DNA of 40,067 bases from Bacteroidia bacterium Ga0077558 (GTDB lineage: Bacteria > Bacteroidota > Bacteroidia > Chitinophagales > Chitinophagaceae). Positions within the stretch are counted from its first letter, which is position 1. The number at the start of each line of letters is the position of its first letter. The notes under the pieces are model-generated. The model saw nothing but the letters and a program-made list of their open reading frames with translations. It was not told the DNA's origin and searched no databases. A program made the translations under genes and the position numbers. Of this stretch, positions 31,373-38,843 are shown one piece after another. The stretch lies in assembly GCA_001464625.1 (NCBI GenBank), contig LNFJ01000075.1, forward strand, positions 1 through 40,067, given 5' to 3'.

Positions 31373-31404
31373 CAAAACTACAAACCACAAACAATAAACT
31401 ACAA
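31373..31404 (-). promoter_or_regulatory. Possible promoter for the RsmF/NSUN gene
   Basis: TTTG (31402-31405, minus), 21 nt, TAGTTTTG (31380-31373), then 4 nt to the ATG. Spacing fits the Bacteroidota consensus. The stretch is itself a stutter of ACTACAAACC units, so the match may be fortuitous. Confidence 0.35.
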
Positions 31405-32808
31405 ATTCTTTATTTCCGCAATCAGATCCTGCAACACTTTCTTCGCATCACCAAACAACATAGATGTTTTCGGCTGGAAGAATAAATCGTTTTCAATACC
31501 TGCATAGCCGGGCTTCATGCTTCGTTTGTTAACGATAACATTTTTAGCCAGTTCAACATCCAGTATCGGCATACCGTATATAGGAGAAGAGGGGTCTGTT
31601 TTGGCTGCGGGGTTTACCACATCATTAGCACCTAATATCAATACCACATCTGTACTTGGAAATTCATCATTGGCCTGTTCCATTTCCAATAGCTTTTCAT
31701 AGGGAACATCAGCTTCTGCCAACAATACGTTCATGTGGCCGGGCATACGACCTGCTACGGGGTGAATGGCATATTTTACATCAACCCCTTTTGCTTCTAA
31801 TAATTTTTCTAACTCATGACAAGCATGTTGAGCCTGTGCTACTGCTAATCCGTAACCGGGAACAATATATACTTTGCTGGCATAACTCATTACTACAGCC
31901 GTATCACTCAATGAAATTTCTTTGTAGCTGCCTTGCTCTTTATCACCTGCCGGACCAGTTTTGCTACCACCACCAAAGGAGCCGATCAATACATTAGCCA
32001 ATGAACGGTTCATTGCTTTACACATCAGTATGGTGAGCAATGTACCTGCTGCACCCACCAAAATACCACCGGTGAGCATTACTTTATTATCATACAGGAA
32101 ACCACCACAGGCTGCGGCTACACCTGTAAACGAGTTGAGCAAAGAAATTACCACCGGCATATCTGCGCCACCGATTGGAAAAACAAAGAATACGCCATAT
32201 AATAATGACAAAGCAAGAATAGCATAGAAAATAATAGTTGCGTTATCTGATGGCCAGCCGATCAAATAAACAGCTAATCCAACAATTACCAACAATAAAA
32301 TGATGTTGAAAATATGCTGTCCGGTAAATGAAAAATCTTTCACCTTACCATTCAATTTGCCCCAGGCAATCATACTTCCCGCAAATGACACGGAACCAAT
32401 AATTAAACCTAATAAAATAATAAGAACGGTTCCTACTGGTAGTTCAGATGCAGGATAACCATGGACCAAATGATTAAACTCAACAATGGAAATCAACATG
32501 GCACAAGCACCACCCATTCCATTGAACATACTTACCATCTCCGGCATGGCGGTCATCTTTACTTTTTTGGCAGATAAAAAGCCAATTACAGTTCCAATTG
32601 CAATACCACCAAAAATCCAGGCGTAGTTGCCTAGTTTTTGTCCGCCTTCTTCGTATAAAAAGATAGTGCCGAGAATGGCAATGATCATTCCTGCTGCCGC
32701 AATCAGGTTTCCTTTTCTTGCCGTAGCAGGATTGGATAGCATTTTCAATCCCAGTATAAATGTTACTGAGCCGATGAGGTAGCAAAGTGTCAAAACGTTC
32801 AATTCCAT
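31399..32808 (-). CDS. pntB: NAD(P) transhydrogenase subunit beta
   Basis: A 469-aa protein with about nine TM helices in residues 1-265, then the NADP-binding domain III: VPGYGLAVAQAQHACHELEKLL, HPVAGRMPGHMNVLLAEADVPY, LILGANDVVNPAAK and KNVIVNKRSMKPGYAGIEN. It couples hydride transfer from NADH to NADP+ to proton entry at the inner membrane. It is last of the three-gene pnt set (alpha-1, alpha-2, beta). It supplies NADPH, which kynurenine monooxygenase and DHFR use, though no specific link is shown. Confidence 0.95.
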   Translation of the reverse strand: MELNVLTLCYLIGSVTFILGLKMLSNPATARKGNLIAAAGMIIAILGTIFLYEEGGQKLGNYAWIFGGIAIGTVIGFLSAKKVKMTAMPEMVSMFNGMGGACAMLISIVEFNHLVHGYPASELPVGTVLIILLGLIIGSVSFAGSMIAWGKLNGKVKDFSFTGQHIFNIILLLVIVGLAVYLIGWPSDNATIIFYAILALSLLYGVFFVFPIGGADMPVVISLLNSFTGVAAACGGFLYDNKVMLTGGILVGAAGTLLTILMCKAMNRSLANVLIGSFGGGSKTGPAGDKEQGSYKEISLSDTAVVMSYASKVYIVPGYGLAVAQAQHACHELEKLLEAKGVDVKYAIHPVAGRMPGHMNVLLAEADVPYEKLLEMEQANDEFPSTDVVLILGANDVVNPAAKTDPSSPIYGMPILDVELAKNVIVNKRSMKPGYAGIENDLFFQPKTSMLFGDAKKVLQDLIAEIKNL

Positions 32809-32896
32809 TGGTGCTTTTTTATTTCTCGCAGCAGTCGTAAAGTAGCAGTGCTACGTCGTAAATCATTTATATCAAATTAATCTGCTAAATCAGTGG

Positions 32897-33208
32897 TCAT
32901 TTTTTCTTTTTCTTAAACATCTCCAACATTCTGTCTGTTACTACAAAACCTCCCACTACATTCAATGTACCAACTATCACAGCAATAAAACCTAAAACTA
33001 AAGCGAGATAGTTATCACTTTCTGCTTTGCCCATTACGATGATTGCACCAATGATAACAACTCCGTGAATGGCATTGGCTCCACTCATGAGCGGCGTATG
33101 TAATACACTTGGTACACGGCCAATAACTTCTATCCCAACAAATATCATCAGGATTACGATGTAGATGATTTGTTGATTTGCTGTGATCCAACTCAAAATA
33201 TTTTCCAT
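32897..33208 (-). CDS. pntA2: NAD(P) transhydrogenase subunit alpha, part 2
   Basis: A 103-aa membrane protein with three TM helices (about 14-32, 45-60, 66-90), including VPSVLHTPLMSGANAIHGVVIIGA, the domain II signature of PntA. The alpha subunit is split into two polypeptides, as is common outside enterobacteria. It starts 5 nt after part 1 ends. An 88-bp gap to pntB contains no recognised signal. Confidence 0.93.
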   Translation of the reverse strand: MENILSWITANQQIIYIVILMIFVGIEVIGRVPSVLHTPLMSGANAIHGVVIIGAIIVMGKAESDNYLALVLGFIAVIVGTLNVVGGFVVTDRMLEMFKKKKK

Positions 33209-33213
33209 TCAGT

Positions 33214-34323
33214 TTATTTTAAACGTTCATGAACAATTTCGCCGTTATGTGTAACGCAACTTCCTTTCACCAGGTCATCTTCCCAATTCAGATTTATTTC
33301 GCCTTCCTTAGTAATGATCAATTGTAAAAAGTTCAACACATTTTTTCCGTACAACTTACTTGCATCCGATGGCATGGTTGATTGCAAGGATGAATTACCA
33401 ATGATGGTAACGCCATTATAATTTATTGTTTCATTATTTTTTGTAACCGGTGTGTTGCCGCCTGTAGCTGCGGCTAAGTCAATTATTACAGAACCATTGC
33501 GCATGGCTTGTATCATTTCTTCTGTAATAAGGATCGGAGCTTTTTTACCGGGTATTTGTGCAGTGGTAATTACAATATCAGATTTCGCAATGCTTTCTGC
33601 TATTCTTGCTTTTTGCCGTTGTAAAAAATCTTCGCTTTGCTCGACAGCATAACCACCGGCTTTGCTTGCATCGGCAGCACCTTCTACTTCTACAAATTTT
33701 GCACCCAGACTCATTACTTCTTCTTTCACCGCAGGTCTTGTATCAAACACTTCAACAACGGCACCTAATCTTTTTGCAGTAGCGATGGCTTGTAATCCTG
33801 CCACTCCTGCACCGAGTATTAATAGTTTTGCAGGAGCAATGCTTCCTGCAGCTGTCATAAACATCGGAAAATATCTTCCATATGAATTTGCTGCTGTTAA
33901 TACGGCTTTGTAACCTGCAATATTAGCCTGCGAACTCAATACATCCATTGCCTGTGCCCTGGTGGTACGGGGCAACATATCTAATGAGAAAGTAGTAACT
34001 CCTGCGGCAGCCCATCCCTTCATTGCATCTACATTGAACAATGGTTGATATACGCCGACTGCAATTTTGGATTTTAGATTTTGGATTTCTGATAGTTCCG
34101 GCTGGTGGATAGATAAAATTATATCTGAGGAAGAAAGCACTTCATTCCTGCTTTTTATTTGCGCCCCTTCTTTTTCATACGCTGCATTGCTACAGAAGGC
34201 TTTTTCTCCGGCACCGTTCTCTACAAGAACAGTTATACCTTTCTTGGTAAGGGTGGCTACCGCTTCCGCCAGAAGCGATACTCTTGTCTCATGGGCGGGT
34301 TCTTTTAGCAGTCCTATAATCAT
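33214..34323 (-). CDS. pntA: NAD(P) transhydrogenase subunit alpha, part 1
   Basis: A 369-aa NAD(H)-binding domain I protein: GLLKEPAHETRVSLL, VENGAGEKAFCSNAAY, RTTRAQAMDVLSSQANIAGYKAV, ILGAGVAGLQAIATAKRLGAVVEVFDTRP and EMIQAMRNGSVIIDLAAATGGN. I start at 34323 (MIIGLLKEP) over 34332, which adds only MLS. Residues about 77-88 (SEIQNLKSKI) come from a stutter repeat. First gene of the pnt operon. Upstream is an imperfect CCTGTCTGTCC/GGCAGG dyad with no U-run. Confidence 0.93.
   Translation of the reverse strand: MIIGLLKEPAHETRVSLLAEAVATLTKKGITVLVENGAGEKAFCSNAAYEKEGAQIKSRNEVLSSSDIILSIHQPELSEIQNLKSKIAVGVYQPLFNVDAMKGWAAAGVTTFSLDMLPRTTRAQAMDVLSSQANIAGYKAVLTAANSYGRYFPMFMTAAGSIAPAKLLILGAGVAGLQAIATAKRLGAVVEVFDTRPAVKEEVMSLGAKFVEVEGAADASKAGGYAVEQSEDFLQRQKARIAESIAKSDIVITTAQIPGKKAPILITEEMIQAMRNGSVIIDLAAATGGNTPVTKNNETINYNGVTIIGNSSLQSTMPSDASKLYGKNVLNFLQLIITKEGEINLNWEDDLVKGSCVTHNGEIVHERLK
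34062..34094 (-). repeat. In-frame stutter repeat inside pntA
   Basis: On plus, ATTTTGGATTTTAGATTTTGGATTTCTGAT: units of GATTTTAGATTTTG. It encodes SEIQNLKSK in a surface region of domain I, in frame. Confidence 0.6.
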
Positions 34324-34389
34324 AGAAAGCAATTCTTTTTTTGGACCTGTCTGTCCGTCAGGCAGGTTCAGGTTTGAAGATAGTGATTT

Positions 34390-35187
34390 TTAAAAACGGA
34401 TGGTAAAATGTTGTTTTTCCCGAAATTCCTGCCGGAAAATCACTATCCCGATAAAAAATAAATCGATGGTACAACGGACAGATGGGTGGTTCTTAATAGT
34501 CTCCCATGCCTGTTCCATTTCCTTGCTCCAATGTATATCATCAAAAATTAATATGGAATCGTTATTTGTTTTGGGCAATAATTCCTGGAAATATTTTTCT
34601 GTTGGAGCCTGGCGGTGGTTGCCGTCGATGAAGGCGAAGTCAACGGTCGGAAGTCCATGGACGACAGCAGCTAATGTGCTATCAAAATTTCCTTCAACGA
34701 GAGCATAGTTTTGAAGGTTTAAAGTTTGTAAATTCTTCCTGGCAGTATTGGCGACTTCTTTTGCGCCTTCCATGGTGATCAGTTTCGCATCGGGTTTTGC
34801 CAACGATAAATAAGAAGTGGTGATGCCTAATGATGTACCTAATTCCAATATTGTTTGTGGCTGATATTCTTTTACCATTCTAAAAAGCAATTGCCCAAAT
34901 TTTTTTGGTTTGGCTGAATTTTTTGCAATAGCAGCAACAGTCCTGCTATTTGTTTTATTAACCGCTGAACCTGCTCCAAAATCTTCAATTGTTAAACCAG
35001 TATTGTCAGTTAATAATTGCTGACGAAGATTTTCAACTTTTTCATACTCTGGATAAACTGTTTTATCATTTAATATTTTGGTAATAAAATGAAAAACAAA
35101 AGGAGAATGCATCCCGTGGCCTTTACCGTTGGAAGCGGTGAAATAGTAGTTGAGATATTTAAGTGCTAATTGGGTTTTTGAATACAT
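34390..35187 (-). CDS. Class I SAM-dependent methyltransferase (O-methyltransferase-like)
   Basis: A 265-aa protein. Motif I ILELGTSLGITTSYL, then LITMEGAKEVANTARKNL and VDFAFIDGNHRQAPTEKYF with DSILIFDDIHWSKEMEQAW resemble COMT-like (methyltransf_24) enzymes. The metal-site-like FIDGNH and DDIHW are present. The N-terminal 95 residues (AKYLNYYFTASNGKGHGMHSPFV-type) are shared with Bacteroidota homologues of unknown substrate. I cannot assign the substrate. It is upstream of pntA by 58 nt on the same strand. Confidence 0.82.
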   Translation of the reverse strand: MYSKTQLALKYLNYYFTASNGKGHGMHSPFVFHFITKILNDKTVYPEYEKVENLRQQLLTDNTGLTIEDFGAGSAVNKTNSRTVAAIAKNSAKPKKFGQLLFRMVKEYQPQTILELGTSLGITTSYLSLAKPDAKLITMEGAKEVANTARKNLQTLNLQNYALVEGNFDSTLAAVVHGLPTVDFAFIDGNHRQAPTEKYFQELLPKTNNDSILIFDDIHWSKEMEQAWETIKNHPSVRCTIDLFFIGIVIFRQEFREKQHFTIRF

Positions 35188-35240
35188 AACTGATATCTAG
35201 AAAACTCATTTGCTCATCTGCATATTTCTGAATCTGCATA

Positions 35241-35732
35241 TCAAATCCTCTCCCACACCTGGAAAGAGTAATTGTAATCATTCTTCTCATCTGCCTCATG
35301 ATTTTTTTGACTAACGAGGTACCATTGTTTTGGATCTATTGCAGGGAAGAATGTATCGGCTTCCGGCTCTGCTTCTACTCTTGTCAGGTAAATGCGTTTA
35401 GCCTTCTCGAATAGTGCTTTATAGATCTCGCCGCCACCGATCACCATTATTTCTATAGCATCAGTTTCTTTGGCTACAAATAACGCATCGTCAATACTTT
35501 TTACACCCACCGTTCCTTCCACCTTCCAACCAGGATTACGGGTGATCACAATATTTTTTCTTCCCGGCAACACTTTTCCCAGCGACTCAAATGTTTTTCT
35601 GCCCATTACCACAGGCATGCCCCAGGTTACATTTTTAAAATGCTTCATATCATTGGGTAAATGCCAGGGCATTTTTCCGTCTTTTCCGATGGCGTTGTTG
35701 GTTGCTGCTGCTACTACAAGAGAGATAGTCAT
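35241..35732 (-). CDS. folA: Dihydrofolate reductase
   Basis: A 163-aa enzyme that reduces dihydrofolate with NADPH. SLVVAAATNNAIGKDGKMPWHLPNDMKHF at the start gives the MPWHLP loop with the acidic Asp in NDMKHF. GRKTFESLGKVLPGRKNIVITRN and VIGGGEIYKALF are canonical. It follows thyA on the same strand (43 nt, filled by a stutter repeat). ThyA makes dihydrofolate and FolA recycles it. Confidence 0.95.
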   Translation of the reverse strand: MTISLVVAAATNNAIGKDGKMPWHLPNDMKHFKNVTWGMPVVMGRKTFESLGKVLPGRKNIVITRNPGWKVEGTVGVKSIDDALFVAKETDAIEIMVIGGGEIYKALFEKAKRIYLTRVEAEPEADTFFPAIDPKQWYLVSQKNHEADEKNDYNYSFQVWERI

Positions 35733-35760
35733 TAGTCGATAGTCATTAGTCTGGAGTAAA
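35725..35760 (-). repeat. Stutter repeat between thyA and folA
   Basis: TAGTCATTAGTCGA, TAGTCATTAGTCTGG and AGTAAAG: tandem 14-mers, closely related to the units at 20222-20275. They overlap the folA start codon region. Confidence 0.65.
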
Positions 35761-35775
35761 GATAGTTCACAGCTC

Positions 35776-36570
35776 TTACACCGCTACCGGTGCTTTTATT
35801 CCGGGATGGCTTTGGTAATTCTCCAAGGTAAAATCTTCAAATTGAAAGTCGAAAATATTTTTTACTGCCGGGTTTAATTTCATCGTGGGCAAAGGAAATG
35901 GTTCCCTGCTTAATTGTAGATTTACCTGTTCCATATGATTGCTATAAATATGTACATCGCCGAATGTATGTACAAATTCCCCAGGTTCCAGATTGCAAAC
36001 CTGGGCGATCATCATGGTTAATAATGCATAGGATGCAATATTGAATGGAACTCCCAGAAATACATCTGCGCTTCTTTGATAAAGTTGACAACTTAGTTTT
36101 CCATTGGCTATATAAAACTGGAACATATTATGACAAGGCATCAAGGCCATTTCCGGCAGATCGGCTACATTCCATGCACTGATAATTAAGCGACGACTAT
36201 CAGGATTCTTTTTTATTTGTTCAATAAGGTCTGTTACCTGGTCTATTACTTTTCCATCCTTGCCTTCCCAACTACGCCATTGCTTACCATACACCGGGCC
36301 GAGTTCGCCGTTTTCATCCGCCCACTCATCCCATATTTTTACGCCATGTTCTTTTAGATAAGCAATATTGGTTTCGCCTTTTAAGAACCAAAGCAGTTCA
36401 TAAATAATGCTTTTCAGGTGTACTTTTTTGGTGGTCACCAATGGAAAACCTTTTTGCAAATCGAACCGCATTTGGTAACCAAAAACACTTTGTGTGCCGG
36501 TGCCGGTACGGTCGGTTTTGTGAGTACCATTCTCTAATATATGCTGAAGAAGATGAAGGTATTGCTGCAT
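35776..36570 (-). CDS. thyA: Thymidylate synthase
   Basis: A 264-aa enzyme that makes dTMP from dUMP and methylene-[22 protein letters not shown], then [25 protein letters not shown], and catalytic [16 protein letters not shown] (nucleophile Cys in MPCH) with [24 protein letters not shown] and [12 protein letters not shown] are complete. The length equals E. coli ThyA. Upstream (36593-36619) is a tandem 14-bp repeat. Confidence 0.97.
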   Translation of the reverse strand: MQQYLHLLQHILENGTHKTDRTGTGTQSVFGYQMRFDLQKGFPLVTTKKVHLKSIIYELLWFLKGETNIAYLKEHGVKIWDEWADENGELGPVYGKQWRSWEGKDGKVIDQVTDLIEQIKKNPDSRRLIISAWNVADLPEMALMPCHNMFQFYIANGKLSCQLYQRSADVFLGVPFNIASYALLTMMIAQVCNLEPGEFVHTFGDVHIYSNHMEQVNLQLSREPFPLPTMKLNPAVKNIFDFQFEDFTLENYQSHPGIKAPVAV

Positions 36571-36592
36571 GGCTGCAAGTTAGGAAAAAGAG

Positions 36593-36619
36593 AAATGGGG
36601 ATTGGCAAATGGGGATTGG
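36593..36619. repeat. Tandem 14-bp repeat upstream of thyA
   Basis: AAATGGGGATTGG occurs twice, one base apart, followed by GTGTGGGAAACTG. It belongs to the stutter type. The remaining 36620-36773 shows no gene. Confidence 0.6.
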
Positions 36620-36773
36620 GTGTGGGAAACTGTAGATACATATTGTTGTATTCAAAAAATTGCCTCGCAAACTGGGAATTGATGCTACCGACAAACGAAA
36701 AGTATAATATTATACGCCTGATTGCAAATAGTTTAAGAAAATTGTAGATTCGTTGTATTGCGTAAATGCTAAT

Positions 36774-38009
36774 GTTAGCGGCAACTTAAATACCGATCTT
36801 AAAAAACAGAAATGACAATTAACTCAATAAAAATAGTCATACTAATATTTGTATCAAGTAACATCTTTTCTTGTAATGGACAAGTGAAATCTGAACACAA
36901 ACAGACTGAAGCAGAAACTATACAGATTGGCAAAGTGGTTTCTGAACTGGATAATCAAATTTGGAGAATATTTCAAGACGCAAAAGGAACGTATTGGTTT
37001 GGGAGCAATGGAAACGGTATCTATTCTTTAAATGGAAAAGAGTTGAAACAATTTACAACAGTAGACGGATTAGTGAACGATTCAATACGTGGTATTCAAG
37101 AAGATAAAGACGGAAATATATACATCGAAACACACAAAGGCATAAGCAAATTTGACCGAAAGCAATTCACTACTTTAAAGGCAATAAAATCGTCTTATAA
37201 CCAATGGAAACTTGATACTAATGACTTGTGGTTTGGTTACAATGCTAACGATTTATACCGTTATCACGGAGATACACTATTTGAACTAAAATTACCTCGA
37301 AAAGATTTAAAAAAAGATTTTGAAATTGACACACTAATAAGCCCATTTAATAGCAATAATCCTTATTCAGTTTATAGTGTAAGTAAAGACAAAGACGGAA
37401 ATATTTGGTTTGGAACCTTTGTAGCAGGTGCTTTCAGATACGATGGAAAATCGTTTTTGTGGTTCGATGAAAAAGAACTTTCAATTCTACCGGATGGAAC
37501 AGCTTCTGGAGTACGTTCAATAATTCAAGACAAAGATGGGTATTTTTGGTTGAGCAATTTTAAAAGCAAATATAAAATCGAAGCGAACGCATCAGCGTAT
37601 AAAAAATTAAAGGGAATTGAAAAAGAAAAACCTAATTATTTCAATTCAGGAATAGTAGGCAAAGATAGTAATTTGTGGATGACAGCATATGGTGGCATTG
37701 TTTGGAAGTATGATGGTAAAACATTATCAAGTTTTAGAATCAATAATGGGAAAGAAGTGGTTTTACTAGTTTCAATCTACCAAGACAAAAAAGGTATTCT
37801 GTGGTTAGGGACAGATAATGACGGAGTTTACAAACAAAATGGAGACAAGTTTGAAAAGTTTAAACTAAAAAAATAAAAGCAGCCGCTAACAGCAGTTTGG
37901 CAAAATGGCGGATTTAGCACTAAATCCAACGGCAGTTCTTCGATTGAACTTTTGTCCAAAACTGAACATTTGTGCTTCGATTTCCGCTACTTCGCCAAGC
38001 TGCAAAACG
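36774..38009 (+). mobile_element. Integron-cassette-like module carrying a beta-propeller lipoprotein gene
   Basis: The module starts G|TTAGCGGC (36774-36782). After the gene comes the exact reverse complement GCCGCTAAC (37882-37890). Then come one unpaired base and GCAGTTTGGC (37892-37901), which pairs 9/10 with GCCAAGCTGC (37994-38003). AAAAC and G|TT (38009) complete it. Circularised, this gives R boxes 9/9, a 1-versus-5 nt unpaired spacer and L boxes with a further AAAATGGCGGA/TCCGCTACTTC arm. Same layout as the DUF4304 module with different bases. Confidence 0.65.
36812..37876 (+). CDS. Beta-propeller (two-component-regulator propeller repeat) lipoprotein
   Basis: A 354-aa lipoprotein: a signal sequence with lipobox NIFSC, Cys21. 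Repeats of the Reg_prop type follow, each like DKDGNIWFGT-x-GAFRYDGKSF: WRIFQDAKGTYWFGSNGNGIYSL, IRGIQEDKDGNIYIETHKGISKF, VSKDKDGNIWFGTFVAGAFRY, IIQDKDGYFWLS and IYQDKKGILWLGTDNDGVYK. Such propellers form the sensor half of hybrid two-component proteins. Here there is no kinase part, so it is a free-standing surface or periplasmic protein of unknown ligand. AT-rich, within the cassette-like module. Confidence 0.82.
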   Translation: MTINSIKIVILIFVSSNIFSCNGQVKSEHKQTEAETIQIGKVVSELDNQIWRIFQDAKGTYWFGSNGNGIYSLNGKELKQFTTVDGLVNDSIRGIQEDKDGNIYIETHKGISKFDRKQFTTLKAIKSSYNQWKLDTNDLWFGYNANDLYRYHGDTLFELKLPRKDLKKDFEIDTLISPFNSNNPYSVYSVSKDKDGNIWFGTFVAGAFRYDGKSFLWFDEKELSILPDGTASGVRSIIQDKDGYFWLSNFKSKYKIEANASAYKKLKGIEKEKPNYFNSGIVGKDSNLWMTAYGGIVWKYDGKTLSSFRINNGKEVVLLVSIYQDKKGILWLGTDNDGVYKQNGDKFEKFKLKK

Positions 38010-38015
38010 TTAGTG
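37882..38015 (+). repeat. attC-like site between the propeller and metallo-beta-lactamase genes
   Basis: About 130-bp imperfect inverted repeat. Left: GCCGCTAAC-A-GCAGTTTGGC. Right on minus: CACTAAC-GTTTT-GCAGCTTGGC. An inner dyad carries CTTCGATTGAACTTTTGT and TTTGTGCTTCGATTTCC. No ORF lies in it. Confidence 0.65.
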
Positions 38016-38055
38016 TAAATTTTACAGCCCTCATCAAATAATTTACAGAAAAATT

Positions 38056-38793
38056 ATGCGTACTATCACACTAACAATAGCATTTACTTTTTCTTTAAGC
38101 AATATATTCGGACAGACAGGAAATGCGAAACTTAAGATCTCCCATTTAACAGGCGATTTTTATATTTATACAACCTACAATACCTACCAGGACAGCCAAG
38201 TGCCTGCAAACGGAATGTATCTTATAACTGATAATGGTGTTGTACTATTTGACACACCCTGGGATACCACACAATTTCAACCATTACTTGATAGCATAAA
38301 GTCAAGACATAACAAAACAGTGACTATGTGTTTTGCAACGCATTGGCATAGCGACAAAACTGCAGGACTTGAATATTACAGGCAACAGGGAATTAAAACT
38401 TATACAACTACCCTTACAGATGAATTAAGTAAAAAGAATAATAAAAAAAGGGCCGAATTCTTAATGACAAAAGATACTGTCTTCCAGGCCGGACAATATT
38501 CTTTTGAAACTTATTACCCCGGACAAGGGCATACGGAAGACAATATTATAATTTGGTTCCACAAAGAAAAAATTCTCTACGGTGGGTGTTTAATAAAAGG
38601 TGCTGATGATAAAAATTTGGGGTTTTTAGGCGATGGGAATGTAACAACCTATGCCGCTACACTAAAAAGAGTTCAGAAAAAATGCAAGAACCCAACGTTT
38701 ATTATTATAGCACATAATGATTGGAAAAATATAAATTCATTGAAGCATTCTTTAAGGATGGCAAAAGAACTTAAAAGAACAAAACCCCAATAA
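38056..38793 (+). CDS. Subclass B1 metallo-beta-lactamase
   Basis: A 245-aa protein with a signal peptide (1-19, ending IFGQ). All six B1 zinc ligands are visible: THWHSDKTAG gives His96, His98 and Asp100; GQGHTEDN gives His159; GGCLIKG gives Cys178; IAHNDW gives His220. Lys181 matches the B1 substrate Lys three residues after the Cys. Length is usual for B1. It should be a periplasmic beta-lactamase, with carbapenem hydrolysis expected from the family but untested. It starts 46 nt after the end of the attC-like site, like a second cassette. AT-rich. Confidence 0.9.
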   Translation: MRTITLTIAFTFSLSNIFGQTGNAKLKISHLTGDFYIYTTYNTYQDSQVPANGMYLITDNGVVLFDTPWDTTQFQPLLDSIKSRHNKTVTMCFATHWHSDKTAGLEYYRQQGIKTYTTTLTDELSKKNNKKRAEFLMTKDTVFQAGQYSFETYYPGQGHTEDNIIIWFHKEKILYGGCLIKGADDKNLGFLGDGNVTTYAATLKRVQKKCKNPTFIIIAHNDWKNINSLKHSLRMAKELKRTKPQ

Positions 38794-38803
38794 AATGGGG
38801 TTT
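38782..38803 (+). terminator. Hairpin at the end of the metallo-beta-lactamase gene
   Basis: AAACCCCA-ATAAAA-TGGGGTTT, an 8-bp perfect stem with the TAA stop in the loop. It continues with ATGCATAACGCTGTGC. The tail is short of T but the stem is strong. Confidence 0.5.
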
Positions 38804-38843
38804 ATGCATAACGCTGTGCTTAATTTTAACTTTAAATAACAAA

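Noticed and set aside
34345..34372. Terminator upstream of pntA
   Set aside because: The CCTGTCTGTCC/GGCAGG dyad is imperfect, and an A-run rather than a U-run follows on the minus strand.
38801..38843. Complete attC site after the metallo-beta-lactamase gene
   Set aside because: Only an ATAAC-like box is present in 50 bp, and it does not pair with the module start GTTAGTGTA. I call it at most a remnant.
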